DNA from: Desulfobacterales bacterium
Lineage (GTDB): Bacteria > Desulfobacterota > Desulfobacteria > Desulfobacterales > C00003060
Assembly: GCA_030616475.1 (NCBI GenBank)
Contig: JAUWXF010000022.1
Location: 1 to 34,539 of the forward strand
Direction of reading: 5' to 3'
Length of the DNA: 34,539 bases
Position 1 is the stretch's first letter; the number at the start of each line of letters is the position of its first letter. A program made the translations under genes and the position numbers. The notes beneath the pieces are model-generated. The model saw only the letters and a list, made by a program, of their open reading frames with translations, did not search any database and was not told where the DNA came from. This document shows, in pieces, positions 1 to 7,050 of this stretch.

Positions 1-123
1 GCATTGTAACCTCGGTGTGACCCAGGCGTTGGCAGGCGGGTCTGAAACCTGAACACTGAAACCTGAAACCTGGGGTGGTGAAAAAAAGTGTAAACTACTT
101 TATGGCGAAAATGAAGGATGCCG
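1..123. other. left-edge intergenic stretch with short direct repeats
   Basis: No gene is supported here. Three near-identical copies of a short unit (CTGAAACCTGAACA / CTGAAACCTGAAACCTG) lie at about 45-73. Nothing else is recognised before the palindrome that overlaps the murI stop codon. Confidence 0.4.
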
Positions 124-140
124 AAATCGCGAAGCGATTT
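124..140. repeat. two-hairpin palindrome family, partial copy (hairpin 2 only)
   Basis: AAATCGCGAAGCGATTT is a 7-bp perfect stem with a GAA triloop. It is the core of the repeat family seen at 4440, 8531, 11115, 26544 and 32092. The last base of the palindrome is the first base (on the plus strand) of the murI stop codon, so the repeat abuts or overlaps the 3' end of that gene. It could act as a 3' hairpin on the murI mRNA, but no T-tract follows, so terminator function is not supported. Confidence 0.75.
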
Positions 141-925
141 CATAGCTTAATGTGTTCCAATGTCACGGCTGTCTTAAGTATAGTTTTGGCAATTTTTTGA
201 AACTGTTCGGTCACATCCGACACGTAGAATCGACAAGTCCCGTCTTTTCTAAGCCCACTGTCAACATGGGGATTGTGCTGGAGAAAGTCCATGACTGAAT
301 CAGACAGTGCCTCTGATGAGTCGATAATATTCACACGTTTTCCGATTTTTGCCTGTATGACTTCCTTTAAAAGGGGATAGTGGGTACAGCCCAGGATCAG
401 GATATCGATCTGTTTGAGTTTGAGGGGATGAAGGTACTTTTTGACAATTTTTCTGGTTTCTCCCTTCTTAAGCCATCCTTCCTCCACCAGGGGCACAAGG
501 AGCGGACAGGGCTGACCATAAACCTTCATTTCCGGCCGTATGGCCTTGATCTTATCTTCATAGACTCCGCTATTTACAGTGGCCCTGGTTCCGATGACCC
601 CGACACGCGTCCTTTTGGGATCTGAAACCGCCATCTTGACGGCAGGTGATATGACTTCAAGAATGGGCACATCAAACCGCTCCTTTAGGGTACCTGTGGC
701 TACACTGGAGGCCGTGTTACATGCCACGACCAGCATCTGAGCCCCTTTCTGGAGCAGGATCTCTGCGTCCTCGATGGCGTATCGGATGACGGTCTCAGGG
801 CTTTTTGTACCATAAGGGGTGCGTGCCGTATCCCCGAAATAGAGGATATCGTAGTCGGGCAGATGACGCTTTAGGGCCTTGACCACCGTAAGACCGCCAA
901 TACCGGAATCAAATACGCCGATCAA
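140..925 (-). CDS. murI: glutamate racemase
   Basis: Glutamate racemase interconverts L- and D-glutamate in the cytoplasm and supplies D-Glu for peptidoglycan. The 261 residues match the normal family length. The N-terminal DSGIGG motif (D6-S7) is present. Both catalytic cysteines are there: C69 in VACNTAS and C180 in the GCTHYPLL motif, so the enzyme should be active. The start is TTG at 925, chosen because AGGAG lies 8 bases upstream and translation then begins with the family-typical IGVFDSGIGG. The gene is the last of the minus-strand genes here and is separated from the Cys-cluster gene by an AT-rich inverted repeat, so it probably has its own transcription start. Its stop codon touches a palindromic repeat. 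Confidence 0.96.
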   Translation of the reverse strand: MIGVFDSGIGGLTVVKALKRHLPDYDILYFGDTARTPYGTKSPETVIRYAIEDAEILLQKGAQMLVVACNTASSVATGTLKERFDVPILEVISPAVKMAVSDPKRTRVGVIGTRATVNSGVYEDKIKAIRPEMKVYGQPCPLLVPLVEEGWLKKGETRKIVKKYLHPLKLKQIDILILGCTHYPLLKEVIQAKIGKRVNIIDSSEALSDSVMDFLQHNPHVDSGLRKDGTCRFYVSDVTEQFQKIAKTILKTAVTLEHIKL

Positions 926-1002
926 GATCTGGCTCCTTGGTGGAGTACTTCTATAGACTTTAAGAAAAACATTTTGGGTCAGCAGTTTTTATGGCGAATA
1001 AA

Positions 1003-1163
1003 TCCGAATATCGAATATCGAAATTCGAAACAAATACGAAATTCAAATATCAAATGTTCAAAACGGTATTCACTCTTATGCACCCTGTTTCGGATTTTGT
1101 GTTTTTGTCATTTGAAATTGTTTCGGATTTCGAGTTTCGGATTTCGGATTTTAATTCCGTAAT
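1003..1163. repeat. AT-rich imperfect inverted repeat, copy 1
   Basis: The left part is rich in CGAATATCGAAATTCGAAAC and AAATATCAAATGTTC; the right part has the complementary style (TTTGAAATTGTTTCGGATTT). Related copies lie at 7838, 18212 and 34286. Frames across it encode low-complexity FRIS/FGFRI-like peptides, which should not be called genes. It separates murI from the upstream Cys-cluster gene. Confidence 0.75.
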
Positions 1164-1180
1164 CTCACATCTTTCGAACT

Positions 1181-1603
1181 TTAGGTCGGTAAGGATCCGT
1201 GAATGCTATCCCTATCATATTCCCCAAGAACGATCCTCACGCACTCGGCAAGATCATCCACGTCGCCATCGTCACGAATCCCGGGACACATCGACTTTAT
1301 GATAGCCCAATTTGACGGATCCACCAGGATGCTTTCAATAAAAGGCCAGATCTTACACATGCGAGGTTTAACTTCGTGGATGGCGCACAGCTTGTCCCAA
1401 AAGATGCAATAACCCGATTCCGCAGTTTTGATCAAGGGCCGTCCCCCTGACCAATCGCAGTAATCGCAAAGGAAGCGCTCTGGATCTATGTCCAGGTGCC
1501 GCGAGATGCGCTCAATTTCATGATCATTTACAAAGGCACCTCCATACCCTTTGCAGCATTCGCCACATTTTTGGCATTCAAAGAAATCCGAAGGCTTTGG
1601 CAC
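1181..1603 (-). CDS. YkgJ-type cysteine-cluster protein (CxxCxxCC)
   Basis: This 140-residue protein begins with C10-x2-C13-x2-C16-C17, followed by further cysteines (DYCDW, GYCIFW, KLCAIH, RMCKIW, SMCPG). That pattern is typical of the YkgJ / UPF0153 family (CxxCxxCC zinc or iron-sulfur cluster domain), whose biochemical role is unknown. The start is GTG at 1603, one base after the recR stop codon, so it is very likely translated from the recR message; no separate ribosome-binding site is evident. The C-terminal ~25 residues are acidic and not recognised. Family assignment is firm; metal type and function are open. Confidence 0.85.
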   Translation of the reverse strand: MPKPSDFFECQKCGECCKGYGGAFVNDHEIERISRHLDIDPERFLCDYCDWSGGRPLIKTAESGYCIFWDKLCAIHEVKPRMCKIWPFIESILVDPSNWAIIKSMCPGIRDDGDVDDLAECVRIVLGEYDRDSIHGSLPT

Positions 1604-1604
1604 T

Positions 1605-2216
1605 TCAGTCCCGACAGAATCGGGATTCCCTCCTTTCCATGGCGCGCCTTAGCGTGACCTCATCGAGGTATTTTAGATCACCCCCCACGGGTACACCTGT
1701 GGCTATCCGTGTCACCCGTACAGGATATCCCTTCAGGAGTTGAACCAGATATGATGCTGTGGACTCTCCTTCTACATTGGTGTTGGTGGCAAGGGCCACC
1801 TCTTCAATTCCACCCTGCTTAACGCGCTCAATGAGTTCCTTGATCCTCAAGTCATCCGGTCCAATACCATTCATTGGGGAGAGTGCCCCGTGGAGTACAT
1901 GATACACACCTTTAAAGGCACCTGATTTTTCGAGAGCGGCTAAATCGCTGGGGTGTTCAACCACACACACGATGGTATGATCCCGATTCTTGTTGAGACA
2001 GATCCTGCAAGGGCCTGCCTCAGAAAGGCCAAAACATTTCGAGCAAAACCTTATCTTGTTTTTAACCTCAAGAATGCTCTCAGATAGAGCTTTTGCATCC
2101 TCATCTGATGAGCGAAGGATGTGCAAGGCCAGACGCGTTGCAGTCTTCTGGCCAATGCCGGGAAGCTTTGATAGGTGCTTGATCAGGCGGACAAGGGATG
2201 GGGGATAGAACTCCAT
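1605..2216 (-). CDS. recR: recombination mediator protein RecR
   Basis: RecR works with RecO (and RecF) to load RecA at single-stranded gaps. The 203 residues have the usual architecture: helix-hairpin-helix (PGIGQKTATRLA, 19-30), a four-cysteine zinc finger (C58, C61, C70, C73), a Toprim domain starting at VCVVEHPSD, and the C-terminal LKYLDEVTL region of the Walker-B-like segment. The length is normal. It starts 2 bases after the ybaB stop, giving the classic dnaX-ybaB-recR order, and is followed after 1 base by the Cys-cluster gene, so all three probably share one transcript. Confidence 0.97.
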   Translation of the reverse strand: MEFYPPSLVRLIKHLSKLPGIGQKTATRLALHILRSSDEDAKALSESILEVKNKIRFCSKCFGLSEAGPCRICLNKNRDHTIVCVVEHPSDLAALEKSGAFKGVYHVLHGALSPMNGIGPDDLRIKELIERVKQGGIEEVALATNTNVEGESTASYLVQLLKGYPVRVTRIATGVPVGGDLKYLDEVTLRRAMERRESRFCRD

Positions 2217-2218
2217 TG

Positions 2219-2533
2219 CTACGTCATACCAGGGATTTTGAACCCGCCTGTAAGTTTTGTCATCTCTTCGGTAACCATCTCTTGAGCTTTTTTGAGCACA
2301 TCATTGACGGCAGCCACAATCAAGTCCTCAAGCATCTGCACATCATTCGGATCGACCACTTCGGGGTCTATTTTTATAGACAACAACTCCTGTTTCCCAT
2401 TGGCAACAGCCTTCACCATACCGCCGCCGACTGTTGTCTCTACCGTCTTGTCGGCCAACTGATCCTGGAGTTTAAAGATCTTGGACTGCAGTTTTTGTGC
2501 TTGCTTTAACATGTTACCCATGCCTTTTGCCAT
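2219..2533 (-). CDS. ybaB: nucleoid-associated protein YbaB/EbfC
   Basis: This 104-residue protein is a member of the YbaB/EbfC DNA-binding family, a small dimeric nucleoid-associated protein commonly encoded between dnaX and recR. It begins with the typical MAKGMGNMLKQAQKLQ segment, predicted to be a helical tweezer arm, and contains the VEGTVGGG-like turn (VETTVGGGMVKA) and the L-I-V-AAVNDVL helix. A 215-bp repeat-containing gap separates it from dnaX, so it may be read from a separate promoter or from the dnaX message. Spacing to recR is 2 bases. Confidence 0.95.
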   Translation of the reverse strand: MAKGMGNMLKQAQKLQSKIFKLQDQLADKTVETTVGGGMVKAVANGKQELLSIKIDPEVVDPNDVQMLEDLIVAAVNDVLKKAQEMVTEEMTKLTGGFKIPGMT

Positions 2534-2552
2534 GTTCTACCTCCATAATTAA

Positions 2553-2592
2553 ACGTCTCGGAATTTCTACAACTTATTGAAATTATAGCTAT
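2553..2592. repeat. dispersed 40-bp repeat, copy 1
   Basis: About 40 bases (core CGGAATTTCTACAA, then TATTGAA and TTATAG) match 12370-12409 with about five differences by eye. It lies just upstream of ybaB, in the gap to dnaX. The function is unknown. Confidence 0.6.
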
Positions 2593-2605
2593 GTTGGGGT
2601 AGTTG

Positions 2606-2735
2606 ACCCGCCTGCCATCGCCTGCTTGCGTTTGCCTTCGTTAGGTGCGCGGGTTTGGCATGGGCGGGCAGGTTTGTGTCGCTCACTTTAGTTCACTTTC
2701 ATCCATCACTCCAATACTCCGGTACTCCAAATCTG
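2606..2735. repeat. GC-rich palindrome plus short repeats in the dnaX-ybaB gap
   Basis: GACCCGCCTGCCATCGCCTG and, ~40 bases on, ATGGGCGGGCAGGTTT form an interrupted inverted repeat resembling the elements at 11020 and 17966. It is followed by CACTTTAGTTCACTTT (echoed at ~7021) and a run of ACTCC-containing units (2704-2728). No coding potential is seen. Confidence 0.55.
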
Positions 2736-2748
2736 CAATCTTGAACTG

Positions 2749-4422
2749 TTACAGGATTTTCACATCCACGACCCTGCCCTGAAAGACCTTTAAGGCATCC
2801 GTCACAAGAGGATGAGCCAGGGCCTCCTTCTTGAGACGTCTATCCCTGTCGCTTTCCTTGTGTTGTCTCTTTTGTAAGGTCCCTTTTTCGGATTCAACTA
2901 TCTTGATTTTCATGTTGCGTTTGAAGAACTGATCGCAAACCTTTTGCAGTGAGGCGATGCTCTTGTTGTCCCGAAGTCTCGCTGTGTAAAAGGAGTTTCC
3001 GGTCACCGTAATTTCCAGAAAATCTTTGCCAATCCCGGTCAAAGTGGCCTTTTCAAGGTTAGGGACAAGAGCTGGACACCTTTCGCTGAAGACGCCAAGG
3101 AGTTGTTGCCAGGTCTGGGCAAGGTTTTCGGATGACTCTGGCTCTTGTTCGGACTCAGTTGTGAGCTCGGTGGCTGGGGGCGCTTCGGGTTGCAATCCCT
3201 GGCGGACTTCTCTTACCTCGGTAATGCCATGACCCCCACCCAAACCCTCCCCCTTCAAGGGCAGGGTGGGGACTGTGACGATCTCTTTGGCAAGGTGGCC
3301 AAGTTTCTTGATGATTTCATCAAAGGATACAACAGGCTTTAACTGGGCGAGCTTGATGAAGAGCATCTCCAGGGCCAGCTTTGGTTGGGGAGAAAACCTT
3401 ATGCCCGCCTCTGCCTGAAACAGGGTGGTGAAGACCTGGTTAAGGGACTCTAAAGAGATGTTTTCAACCTGTCGTTCCATTAATGTCAGTTCGTGTGCGG
3501 GTACATCGACCAGAGGGGTGGCAGCATGGTCCATCTTGACAATGAGAAGATTCCTGAAGTGCTCCACCATCTGCATTGAAAGCCGCTTCAGGTCGTGGCC
3601 ATAGTTGTAGACTCCGTCAAGCAAGTTAAGGGCCTTTACCAGATCGTGGGCAAGCAGGGCGGAAGAGAGATCAAATATCACCTTTCGATCTACTGCACCC
3701 AGGATATCGAGTACCTGATCATCAGTGGCAGCCTTTTCAGAATAGGCCATGACCTGGTCGAGGAGGCTCAGGGCATCACGCATGCTCCCGTCAGCTTCCT
3801 TGGCCAGAAGCCGGAGGCTGTCATCGCTGATTTCAAAGGAGGTCCCCTGACAAATATCTTTTAAGTGTTTGAGTATGTCTTCAAGGCCAATGCGCCGGAA
3901 GTCGTGCCTTTGGCATCGCGATAAGATCGTGACGGGAATCTTCCGGGCCTGAGTTGTGGCAAAGATAAAAAGGACATGGGCTGGGGGCTCCTCCAGGGTC
4001 TTGAGAAGTGCATTGAAGGCCTCAGCCGTGAGCATGTGGACCTCGTCGATGATATAGATCTTGTATCTGCTGTGGCCAGGCATGTATTTTATATTTTCTC
4101 GGAGCTCGCGGATCTCGTTGATGCCTCTATTGGAGGCCCCGTCGATTTCGAATACATCAACCGCAATGCCGTCCGTGATTTCCCTGCAGGATGTGCACAC
4201 ATTGCACGGCGCGGGGGTAGGGCCCTTTTCACAGTTCATCGCCTTGGCAAGAATACGCGCAACCGAGGTCTTGCCGATACCTCTGGGACCGGTAAGAAGT
4301 AGAGCATGGGCGACCCTATCAGTTTGGATAGCATTCTTGAGAGTCTGGGTTACATGAGCCTGGCCAACGACCTCTTCAAAGGTTTGGGGGCGATGTTTTC
4401 GTGCCAATACCAGATAGGACAT
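2749..4422 (-). CDS. dnaX: DNA polymerase III subunits gamma/tau
   Basis: DnaX is the clamp-loader ATPase of the replicative polymerase. Visible elements are Walker A GPRGIGKTS (45-53), the zinc-binding cysteines C64, C73, C76 and C79, Walker B DEVHM (126-130), sensor FATT and the SRC arginine-finger motif (168-170), followed by the AAA+ lid, domain III and a tau-like C-terminal part. The 557-residue length is in the normal tau range. Residues ~384-397 (LPLKGEGLGGG) are encoded by an inverted-repeat stretch that looks like an in-frame repeat insertion in the linker before the tau region. The start is ATG at 4422. A palindromic repeat lies 18 bases upstream of the start, and the two tRNA-Ser genes lie just beyond. 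Confidence 0.97.
   Translation of the reverse strand: MSYLVLARKHRPQTFEEVVGQAHVTQTLKNAIQTDRVAHALLLTGPRGIGKTSVARILAKAMNCEKGPTPAPCNVCTSCREITDGIAVDVFEIDGASNRGINEIRELRENIKYMPGHSRYKIYIIDEVHMLTAEAFNALLKTLEEPPAHVLFIFATTQARKIPVTILSRCQRHDFRRIGLEDILKHLKDICQGTSFEISDDSLRLLAKEADGSMRDALSLLDQVMAYSEKAATDDQVLDILGAVDRKVIFDLSSALLAHDLVKALNLLDGVYNYGHDLKRLSMQMVEHFRNLLIVKMDHAATPLVDVPAHELTLMERQVENISLESLNQVFTTLFQAEAGIRFSPQPKLALEMLFIKLAQLKPVVSFDEIIKKLGHLAKEIVTVPTLPLKGEGLGGGHGITEVREVRQGLQPEAPPATELTTESEQEPESSENLAQTWQQLLGVFSERCPALVPNLEKATLTGIGKDFLEITVTGNSFYTARLRDNKSIASLQKVCDQFFKRNMKIKIVESEKGTLQKRQHKESDRDRRLKKEALAHPLVTDALKVFQGRVVDVKIL
3234..3272. repeat. palindromic repeat inside dnaX, in frame
   Basis: The stretch reads CCCCCACCC, then ACCCTCCCCCTTCAAGGGC, then AGGGTGGGG, so it is self-complementary over much of its length. 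It encodes the Leu/Gly-rich LPLKGEGLGGG segment of DnaX. The peptide resembles those produced when dispersed intergenic repeats insert into linker regions. No second copy of the same family lies in this window, so the mobile origin is inferred. Confidence 0.5.
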
Positions 4423-4439
4423 GATGGAAAAGTTCCTTT

Positions 4440-4464
4440 TATAAAATCGCTACGCGATTTTATA
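4440..4464. repeat. two-hairpin palindrome family, hairpin 2 copy upstream of dnaX
   Basis: TATAAAATCGC, loop TAC, GCGATTTTATA gives an 11-bp perfect stem. It lies between the tRNA-Ser genes and the dnaX start codon and would form a hairpin in the dnaX leader, upstream of the AAGGAA ribosome-binding candidate. Confidence 0.8.
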
Positions 4465-4479
4465 CAACGTCAAATTTCC

Positions 4480-4573
4480 TGGCGGAGAGAGAGGGATTCG
4501 AACCCTCGGTACCGCTTTTGGCAGTACACACGATTTCCAGTCGTGCTCCTTCAGCCAGCTCGGACATCTCTCC
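4480..4573 (-). tRNA. tRNA-Ser (anticodon GGA)
   Basis: On the minus strand the sequence starts GGAGAGA and ends TCTCTCCGCCA, giving a perfect 7-bp acceptor stem with discriminator G and encoded CCA. The anticodon stem CACGA/TCGTG carries loop CTGGAAA, anticodon GGA, which reads UCC and UCU. A long variable arm (type II tRNA) and the T-loop GGTTCGAATCC are present. It lies 17 bases downstream of the second tRNA-Ser. Confidence 0.97.
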
Positions 4574-4590
4574 CGGACACCGAAATTTCC

Positions 4591-4683
4591 TGGCGGAGAG
4601 GGTGGGATTCGAACCCACGATCCCGTTTTTAACAGGATACCGCTTTTCGAGAGCGGGGCCTTCAGCCACTCGGCAACCTCTCC
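4591..4683 (-). tRNA. tRNA-Ser (anticodon CGA)
   Basis: On the minus strand it begins GGAGAGG and ends CCTCTCCGCCA, giving a 7-bp acceptor stem with encoded CCA. The anticodon stem CCGCT/AGCGG carries loop CTCGAAA, anticodon CGA, which reads UCG. It has the long serine variable arm and T-loop GGTTCGAATCC. It is the first of two tandem serine tRNAs that probably share one transcript. Confidence 0.97.
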
Positions 4684-4818
4684 AAGATTCCGCTGAAGCG
4701 GAATACAGTTAGCCTTTAGCTTCTGGCATATCGCATTATCCTTTCAGCTTCTTACGAAATGAAACAACTTGCTTTACCAGATTGGGCGCCTTGCCCTTAT
4801 GAACTTTAAGATAATCGT

Positions 4819-4847
4819 TTAATATCCCTTTTGAGTGGGTCTGTCAA
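4819..4847 (-). promoter_or_regulatory. sigma70-type promoter for the tRNA-Ser pair
   Basis: On the minus strand, TTGACA (4842-4847) is followed after exactly 17 bases by TATTAA (4819-4824). The -35 box is a full consensus match and the -10 is close. It points at the two tRNA genes, whose first base lies ~135 bases downstream, implying a long 5' leader to be processed. Confidence 0.75.
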
Positions 4848-4943
4848 TATGCAGGGTCTTTCCCATTTAGAGCTTGCACAAGTTTTCTCTTTTTAGTATC
4901 CGTCAAGACGAATTTAGGGGCTTCGCCCCAATTGGCCTGCCCT

Positions 4944-5057
4944 GCCCGCCCTGGCGCGTAATTCATGTTATCAGGTATCAAGGGCCAAACCAGCTCTGGG
5001 CCAGGGGCGCTGAGCTAAACGCTAAGATCAAATCAGAAAGCCAGGTCTGGGCCAGGG
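4944..5057. repeat. paired GC-rich motif element, copy 1
   Basis: GCCCGCCCTGGCGCG (4944) is followed at ~50-base steps by CTCTGGGCCAGGG (4994) and GGTCTGGGCCAGGG (5044). The same two motifs, in the same order and spacing, recur at 6549-6703 and 14930-15098. Copies 1 and 2 flank the DUF1015 gene. The rest of the 4684-5157 gap holds only the tRNA promoter and leader. Confidence 0.75.
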
Positions 5058-5157
5058 AACATTGGAATAATTGTAGAAATTGCGAAAGGTTAAGTTAGAC
5101 TGAATCCTTCGATCTCTCAGGAGAAGCGCGAAATAAGACGATCAGGAGCACCCAGAT

Positions 5158-6519
5158 ATGGCCAGAATTATCCCCTTTAGAGGGATACTTTATAACTCCA
5201 AGAAAGTACCGGACTTGAAGGCGGTGATCACACCGCCTCACGACGTTATTTCAGTAGACGAGCAACAAGAATTCTATAAGAGGCACCCTCAGAATATGAT
5301 TCGCTTGGTCCTGGGCAAGGTCTACCCACAGGATACCGAGCATGATAATCGTTATACTCGTGCGGCCAAGTTCTTCCGCAGTTGGCTTGATGAAGGGGTA
5401 CTGAGACAGGACAAAGAGCCTGCCATATATGTGACCGAGATCGACTACAGGGTAGGCGGGGAGGTTCGCACCCGGTTTGGTTTCATTGCATTGGTGGGAC
5501 TTGAAAGGTTTGAAAAGGGAGCCATACTGCCCCATGAAAAGACCTTCTCAGCAACCAACGCAGACCGTCTTAAGCTCATCGAGGCATCCCGGGCGAATTT
5601 CAGTTCCATATTTTCGCTATTTTCAGATCCTGACAATGAGATCCTTGGATCACTCCGGGCTGCCATTGAAAGTCTTCGACCGGATCTGGACTTTGAAGAC
5701 CTCATGGAGTACCGCCATCGGCTCTGGCGGGTAAAAGATCAACAGATCCACAAAGAAATTGGACAAATGTTGGCTGACCGCCCCCTGTACATTGCAGACG
5801 GACACCATCGATACGAGTCCGCTCTCAAGTACCGCAATCGGATCATGTCGCACCTGTCTGCGTGCAGACACGCACAGGCAGGGCGGCCTCTGTTAGATGC
5901 CAATGATCCGCGCAATTTTGTGATGATGTATCTTACCAGCATGCACGACTCCGGCCTTGCCATCCGCCCGGCGCATCGCGTGCTTTGTGATGCAGGAAAA
6001 GCACCTGTTGAGGCCTTTGTCCATAGAGCCAGCGCCTATTTTGATATCGAAACACTTGACTTTGATAGTCTGAATCGCAAGCAGATTGAAAAGGCTTTTT
6101 TGAGCAAAATGAGGACAGGTGCCGATAGCGCAGTCATAGGCGCGACCTTAGGAGGCTACAAGGGCTTCTACGTGCTTCGGGTGAAAAAAGGGGTTATGGA
6201 TCGCCTTTTTGGTGAAGAAATCCCCGGGCCCCTCAGAAAGCTTGATGTCACCGTAGTGACCAAGCTTGTTCTTCAGGAGATCCTGGGTCTAAACGGTGCT
6301 GCCCTGGATGACGAGCGGCGTGTCCTGTACATCAGCAGAGAGGACAAGGCCCTAAATGCGGTTCATACGGGAAAATGCGCGATAGCCCTTATCCTCAATC
6401 CCACCAAGCTCAACCAGGTCCAGGAGGTCTCGGATGCAGGCCTTACCATGCCCAGGAAATCGACCTATTTCTATCCCAAGGTAATGACCGGCCTTGTTAT
6501 CAATAAGATTGATGATTGA
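5158..6519 (+). CDS. DUF1015 family protein
   Basis: This 453-residue soluble protein is a member of the DUF1015 family (sometimes annotated as SpoOJ/ParB-like or HTH-domain protein), whose biochemical role is unknown. Family hallmarks are the N-terminal RGILYN...ITPPHDVIS, LPHEKTFS, the ADGHHRYESAL motif near residue 220 and the TYFYPKVMTGLV C-terminus. Its length is typical. The start is ATG at 5158 with AGGAG 8 bases upstream. No neighbour gives an operon context: the gene stands alone between two copies of the paired GC-rich repeat. Family call firm; function not assigned. Confidence 0.9.
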   Translation: MARIIPFRGILYNSKKVPDLKAVITPPHDVISVDEQQEFYKRHPQNMIRLVLGKVYPQDTEHDNRYTRAAKFFRSWLDEGVLRQDKEPAIYVTEIDYRVGGEVRTRFGFIALVGLERFEKGAILPHEKTFSATNADRLKLIEASRANFSSIFSLFSDPDNEILGSLRAAIESLRPDLDFEDLMEYRHRLWRVKDQQIHKEIGQMLADRPLYIADGHHRYESALKYRNRIMSHLSACRHAQAGRPLLDANDPRNFVMMYLTSMHDSGLAIRPAHRVLCDAGKAPVEAFVHRASAYFDIETLDFDSLNRKQIEKAFLSKMRTGADSAVIGATLGGYKGFYVLRVKKGVMDRLFGEEIPGPLRKLDVTVVTKLVLQEILGLNGAALDDERRVLYISREDKALNAVHTGKCAIALILNPTKLNQVQEVSDAGLTMPRKSTYFYPKVMTGLVINKIDD

Positions 6520-6548
6520 CCATGGAGAAGTGAGCTAAAGCCCGTCCT

Positions 6549-6703
6549 GCCCGCCCTGGCGCGACAGAAGTTGGATCATGCCCAGTGGAGAAAAACCCGG
6601 TCTGGGCCAGGGGTGCGACATGTATGCAATACAATGCAGCGGTCTAATATTTCGAGATTGGGTGTTGTAATCTTCAGCATTTCAAAACAGGTCTGGGCCA
6701 GGG
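6549..6703. repeat. paired GC-rich motif element, copy 2
   Basis: GCCCGCCCTGGCGCGACA (6549-6566) is followed 47 bases later by CCCGGTCTGGGCCAGGG (6596-6612) and ~94 bases later by GGTCTGGGCCAGGG (6690-6703). It lies directly downstream of the DUF1015 gene. The order and ~47-base period match copy 1. Confidence 0.78.
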
Positions 6704-6747
6704 TTGAGGACCTGATTGGTTGTAACTATGTTTTTGAAAACACGGTC

Positions 6748-6955
6748 GCTCCAACGACAATCAAATTTTGAAACGTGTAAAACTCGGGCCTAAGTGAGCC
6801 TAAAGAAAGAACTGCAGCCACTTGTTAAATCGTACCAGGAAGGTTCGATCTTTGTTGAGTATTTAAGTGCGGTCCCTCTATCTCCCCGTTCTTTCTCAAG
6901 GCTCACTAAACCCCTCAGACAGTTACCCGGTTCAAAATTTGATTGTCGTTGGAGC
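6748..6955. repeat. ~208-bp fold-back (MITE-like) element, copy 1
   Basis: The left arm begins GCTCCAACGACAATCAAATT and continues through AAGTGAGCCTAAAGAAAGAAC. The right arm is its imperfect reverse complement (GTTCTTTCTCAAGGCTCACT ... AATTTGATTGTCGTTGGAGC). The arms are ~70 bases with a ~65-base centre. A second element with the same internal core and almost the same length lies at 31763-31969. It has no coding capacity. It fills the gap before the methyltransferase gene. Confidence 0.85.
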
Positions 6956-7050
6956 TCCCTCGAATCCGGTTGTTTCATAGGGCTAAAACGATACGATTGG
7001 TTTTATTTCTTTAACTTTAGGCACTTTAGTTCACTTTAGGCACTCCCTTA

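Noticed and set aside
974-1302. Overlapping plus-strand ORFs of 62 and 103 codons
   Set aside because: They translate the AT-rich inverted repeat into FRIS/FGFRI low-complexity peptides and have no ribosome-binding site or family match.
4724-4841. Open minus-strand stretch ending VSFRKKLKG then TAA upstream of the tRNA-Ser genes
   Set aside because: It has protein-like composition (NDYLKVHKGKAPN) but no start codon after the preceding in-frame TGA, and it overlaps the tRNA promoter; at most a relic.
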